This document shows positions 53,522 to 55,898 of a stretch of 55,898 nt of DNA, piece by piece. The translations under genes were made by a program, and so were the position numbers. Origin of the DNA: an uncultured Eubacteriales bacterium. Lineage in GTDB: Bacteria > Bacillota > Clostridia > Christensenellales > Aristaeellaceae. Within the stretch, counting starts at the first letter, position 1; every line of letters starts with the position of its first letter. The notes beneath the pieces were generated by a model. It worked only from the letters and a program-made list of their open reading frames with translations, was not told the origin of the DNA and ran no database searches. Location of the stretch: NCBI GenBank assembly GCA_900316415.1, contig ONCV01000020.1, positions 1 to 55,898 on the forward strand, in the 5' to 3' direction.

Positions 53522-54571
53522 ATGAGACCCGCTTTAGCTCTGACAATGGGCGATCCTTCCGGTATCGGGCCTGAGATTATTGCAAGAACCTTTACTCACA
53601 AGGATATTGTTGAAAAAGCCAGGCTGATCGTTCTTGGGGATCCGAATATGATGCAGCTTGCCATTGAAGGCATACGCGCTGAATTGAAACTCGAATTGAT
53701 CCGGGATCCGGAAGAATCATCCGGTGAGTTCGGCATAATCAGCCTTATTCCCGTAACAGATATTAAGCCTGATACCTTCCGGTACGGTCAGGTCGATGCT
53801 GAATATGGTAAGGCAGCTTTCTCCTACATAGAGAAAAGTATTGATTTGGCAAAAAAGGGGAAAGTGCTTGGAGTCGTAACGGCCCCGATTAACAAAGAGT
53901 CGCTCCATCTTGCAGGCTATCAGTATTCTGGGCACACGGAAATCTTTGCGGATAAAACAGGCTGCAGCCAGTATGCCATGGTTCTTTGCAATCAGAATCT
54001 GAGGGTCATACATGTCACAACCCATGTAGCCATGCGGAACGCTTGTGACATGATTACGGAATCCCGTGTCTATCAGGTGATAGAACTGGCAGACAGGGTT
54101 CTGAAGGAGCTAGGTATATCTCACGCTAAAATCGCTGTTGCCGGTTTGAATGCTCACGCGTCTGAAAATGGGCTGTTCGGTCACGAGGAACAGAGCTCCA
54201 TTTTACCTGCCATTGAAAAAGCCCAAAAGAAAGGAATCTCTGTGGAAGGGCCGGTTCCTCCGGATACTGTATTCGTGAAGGCCCTGGCAGGGCAATACGA
54301 TATGGTCGTTGCTATGTATCATGACCAGGGGCATATCCCGGTAAAATTAAGCGGGTTCAGATTGAATCCTGAAACGGGTAAATTTGATTCATGCAGTGGT
54401 GTCAATTTTACTGCTGGCCTTCCGATTATCCGAACCTCCGTTGACCACGGAACGGCCTTTGATAAAGCCGGTAAGTTCATTTCAAACGAGGAAAGCATGA
54501 TTGATGCGATAGATATCGCCGTAAAAATGGCAGTTCACAAGTTAAGCACGAAAGAGGGGTGTCCGATATGA
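53522..54571 (+). CDS. pdxA2: 4-phospho-threonate dehydrogenase, PdxA2 type
   Basis: 349 residues from ATG 53522 after GATGAGGTGA. Family motifs: LALTMGDPSGIGPEIIARTF, VVTAPINKESLHLAGYQYSG, HTEIFADKTG (metal His), VTTHVAMRNACDMI and LNAHASENGLFGHEE. VAMYHDQGHIPVKLSGF with RTSVDHGTAFDKAG marks the PdxA2 subgroup, which oxidises 4-phospho-D-threonate or 4-phospho-D-erythronate and releases CO2 to give dihydroxyacetone phosphate. With the DUF1537 kinase this makes a complete two-step route from a four-carbon acid to glycolysis. A vitamin B6 role is less likely, as no pdxJ is present. Stop overlaps the next ATG. Confidence 0.93.
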   Translation: MRPALALTMGDPSGIGPEIIARTFTHKDIVEKARLIVLGDPNMMQLAIEGIRAELKLELIRDPEESSGEFGIISLIPVTDIKPDTFRYGQVDAEYGKAAFSYIEKSIDLAKKGKVLGVVTAPINKESLHLAGYQYSGHTEIFADKTGCSQYAMVLCNQNLRVIHVTTHVAMRNACDMITESRVYQVIELADRVLKELGISHAKIAVAGLNAHASENGLFGHEEQSSILPAIEKAQKKGISVEGPVPPDTVFVKALAGQYDMVVAMYHDQGHIPVKLSGFRLNPETGKFDSCSGVNFTAGLPIIRTSVDHGTAFDKAGKFISNEESMIDAIDIAVKMAVHKLSTKEGCPI

Positions 54572-55368
54572 GCGGCAAAATTCGTTTCGCAATGGTTGGC
54601 GCAGGTTGGCGCGGGGAATTTTATGCAAGAATTGCAAAAGAGCTTCCGGACCTTTTTGAGTTGACTGGCACCTGGCTTCACAGCCCGGAAAAAGCAGATG
54701 CCTGACAGAAGAAATTTGGGGGACGCATTGCAGCTGCTCCTGAAGATCTGCTTCAGGATAAGCCTGATTTTATTGTTCAAGCCGTTGCAAAATCAGCTTT
54801 AACTGAAACCCTGATGAACCTGATAGACCTGGATGTCCCTATTCTTTGTGAAACGACACCTTTCATTAATTATGATGCAGGTCTGAAGCTGTGGGACAAG
54901 GCTTCCCGAAAGAAATCCGTGATACAGATTGCGGAGCAGTATCCATATCATCCTGTCTGCCAGACATGGAAAAAGATCATTGACGATGGAATCATTGGAA
55001 ATGTTTCCAACATGTCTATCTCCATGGTCCACAGCTACCACGCTGCAAGCCTGATCCGCTTCTTTCTGGGCACCGGCTTTCAGAATATTAAAATCAGCGG
55101 AAAACGCTTCTTCTTCCCTGTTCAGGCGTCAGATTCAAGAAAAGGGGTTATTCTGAATGGCGAAGTCAAACCGGAAAAAAGAGATCTGGTGACATTCGAG
55201 TTTGAGGATGGGAAAGTCGCCTTTTTTGACTGGGGCAATATTCAATACTATAGTTTCATCCGCTCCAAGCGAATCAATATACAAGGAGATCGTGGAGAAA
55301 TAGACGGTCTGAATGTACACTACCTGAACGAGGATACCTATTCGATCCGTTGGTACTGCCGGACATGA
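54568..55368 (+). pseudogene. Gfo/Idh/MocA-family oxidoreductase with in-frame stop and lost 3' end
   Basis: ATG 54568 is coupled to pdxA2 by ATGA. The N-terminal Rossmann part is present (KIRFAMVGAGWRGEFYARIA). TGA at 54703-54705 interrupts codon 46 after SPEKADA, and the same frame continues without shift: QKKFGGRIAAAPEDLLQDKP, VPILCETTPFINYDAGLKLW, QIAEQYPYHPVCQTWKKIID and VSNMSISMVHSYHAA. Family members commonly have an aromatic residue at the stop, so TGG to TGA is the simplest event. The frame then ends in foreign sequence at about 55,340 (SIRWYCRT), 60 or more residues short of a complete enzyme. The gene was probably an NAD(P)-dependent sugar or sugar-acid dehydrogenase of this locus. 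Confidence 0.85.
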
Positions 55369-55463
55369 ACTCCGATGATGGTAGCAACCTGCTGCTGCGA
55401 ATAGCCCATTGCTTTGCGGGCACTATGAATGATCCGCACCTGACGCGGATACTTTGTTTTCAT
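55338..55463 (-). pseudogene. XRE-family helix-turn-helix gene, 3' truncated
   Basis: 41 codons from ATG 55463, nine bases after AGAAAGGAAAA: YPRQVRIIHSARKAMGYSQQ, QVATIIGVHVRQYQRIE, then TAG. This is the first half of an XRE helix-turn-helix (ARKxxGYSQxxVAxxxGVxxRQYxRxE). The frame stops exactly where the sequence becomes that of the Gfo/Idh gene, so the 3' part was lost at the junction near 55,340. Start, ribosome site and N-terminus look intact. Such regulators are common on mobile elements. Confidence 0.7.
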
Positions 55464-55570
55464 GGCTGTTTTCCTTTCTGCCTGCGATTGCAGGTACGGG
55501 GATACAGCCATACGGTCGTGGGAAAGTCAAGGGCAGGAAACGAGAGTTATCTGTTTTGTAAGAGAAAAGA

Positions 55571-55593
55571 AAAAAGCGGGGCATTAACCCCGC
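55571..55593 (-). terminator. Terminator of the gene at the right edge
   Basis: GCGGGG (55576-55581) and CCCCGC (55588-55593) with a six-base loop; on the minus strand TTTTTTCTTTTC follows. Confidence 0.85.
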
Positions 55594-55618
55594 CGGGAAC
55601 CATTATTAAGATATGTAC

Positions 55619-55898
55619 TTACTCATACAGTGCACACTGAATCCTGCGGCTGATTTCTTCGCCGATAAAAATGCCCTCATTGCTTCCAGCACTGTGTTTC
55701 CATCCCTTGTAAGTGATATAACCTTGTTCGCCGAAATACAGAGTGGCTCCATTCTTTGTCTTCCCGGAATGGGAGGGGTATACGACATGTACGATGCCGG
55801 GTTCTTCAAACCAGCAATCGATTATGTTTGAATGGTTTGAAAGGACTTCATGGCAGATGCTCTCAAACTCTGCCTGGGAGATCGATTGACGCCGTTCG
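55619..55898 (-). CDS. Unrecognised protein, partial (5' end off the window)
   Basis: The minus-strand frame runs from the window edge to TAA at 55621-55619, about 92 residues: SISQAEFESICHEVLSNHSN, IIDCWFEEPGIVHVVYPSHS, GKTKNGATLYFGEQGYITYK, GWKHSAGSNEGIFIGEEISR and RIQCALYE. The mix of residues and the terminator after it support a real gene. I do not recognise a family. With the XRE fragment it may be accessory cargo of a mobile element. Confidence 0.65.
   Translation of the reverse strand, partial: ERRQSISQAEFESICHEVLSNHSNIIDCWFEEPGIVHVVYPSHSGKTKNGATLYFGEQGYITYKGWKHSAGSNEGIFIGEEISRRIQCALYE

Noticed and set aside
54568..54705. Selenocysteine codon at the in-frame TGA
   Set aside because: The position is not a known redox site in Gfo/Idh enzymes, no SECIS-like hairpin was seen, and the gene is also truncated at its 3' end.
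55606..55809. 67-codon minus-strand frame near the right edge
   Set aside because: Overlaps, in another frame, the partial gene ending at 55619, which has more protein-like sequence and is followed by a terminator.

Overview
The window reads as a chromosomal segment of an anaerobic Firmicutes bacterium, probably an uncultured gut- or rumen-type member of the Clostridia. The evidence is a CtsR/ClpC stress operon with a CtsR box, a ylxM-ffh-rpsP-khpA-rimM-trmD order typical of Firmicutes, sigma-A promoters with a 17-base spacer, several sugar-type ABC importers without their own ATPase, and a eukaryal-type long IleS. Bases 1 to about 40,250 are visibly GC-rich. From about 40,500 to the end the DNA is much more AT-rich with different codon use, and an IS66-family element sits exactly at the change.

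Layout of the GC-rich part. (1) 1-2811: a small-protein/flavodoxin/cyclophilin-like operon divergent from a LysR regulator. (2) 2887-7340: a YdcF-type membrane protein divergent from ctsR and a clpC that carries an N-terminal McsA-like zinc finger; no mcsB is present. (3) 7411-13525: a secreted peptidoglycan-binding protein, then an operon for an oligosaccharide-type ABC importer (binding protein, two permeases, AraC regulator). (4) 14051-24281: pfkA, a DUF1858 protein and an acetyltransferase, then a long information-processing run from ylxM and ffh to trmD, an uncharacterised membrane protein, an orphan barstar, an MBL hydrolase, comEC and holA. (5) 24353-27745: two secreted proteins sharing an Ig-like N-terminal domain around a HIT hydrolase. 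(6) 27800-35960: a minus-strand run deoC, ileS, a degenerate GH4-like protein, an rRNA-type methyltransferase, a RluA-family pseudouridine synthase and tgt. (7) 36116-40197: exported phosphate-binding-like, LRR/SH3 and NlpC/P60 proteins.

The junction at 40,250-43,100 holds a compact transcription unit: a consensus-like promoter, a 117-base tRNA-like RNA and a rho-independent terminator. The RNA has a 7-bp acceptor-type stem with G3-U70, A73 and an encoded CCA, but a long hairpin and an H-type pseudoknot in place of normal tRNA arms. It is followed by a structurally complete IS66 element (15-bp inverted repeats, three ORFs) that has no target-site duplication. This RNA is the most unusual object in the window.

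The AT-rich part (43,100-55,898) starts with a permease gene broken at both ends. It continues with a carbohydrate/acid-sugar catabolic locus: DapA-family aldolase/dehydratase, GH127 beta-L-arabinofuranosidase, aldo/keto reductase, four-carbon acid sugar kinase (DUF1537), ABC importer (binding protein and two permeases), AraC regulator, PdxA2-type 4-phospho-threonate dehydrogenase, and a Gfo/Idh/MocA oxidoreductase gene that has an in-frame stop and is cut at its 3' end. The last 560 bases carry a truncated XRE helix-turn-helix gene and part of an unrecognised gene. The change of composition and the missing IS66 duplication fit horizontal transfer with IS-mediated rearrangement, but a chimeric assembly joined at the IS66 copy has to be excluded.
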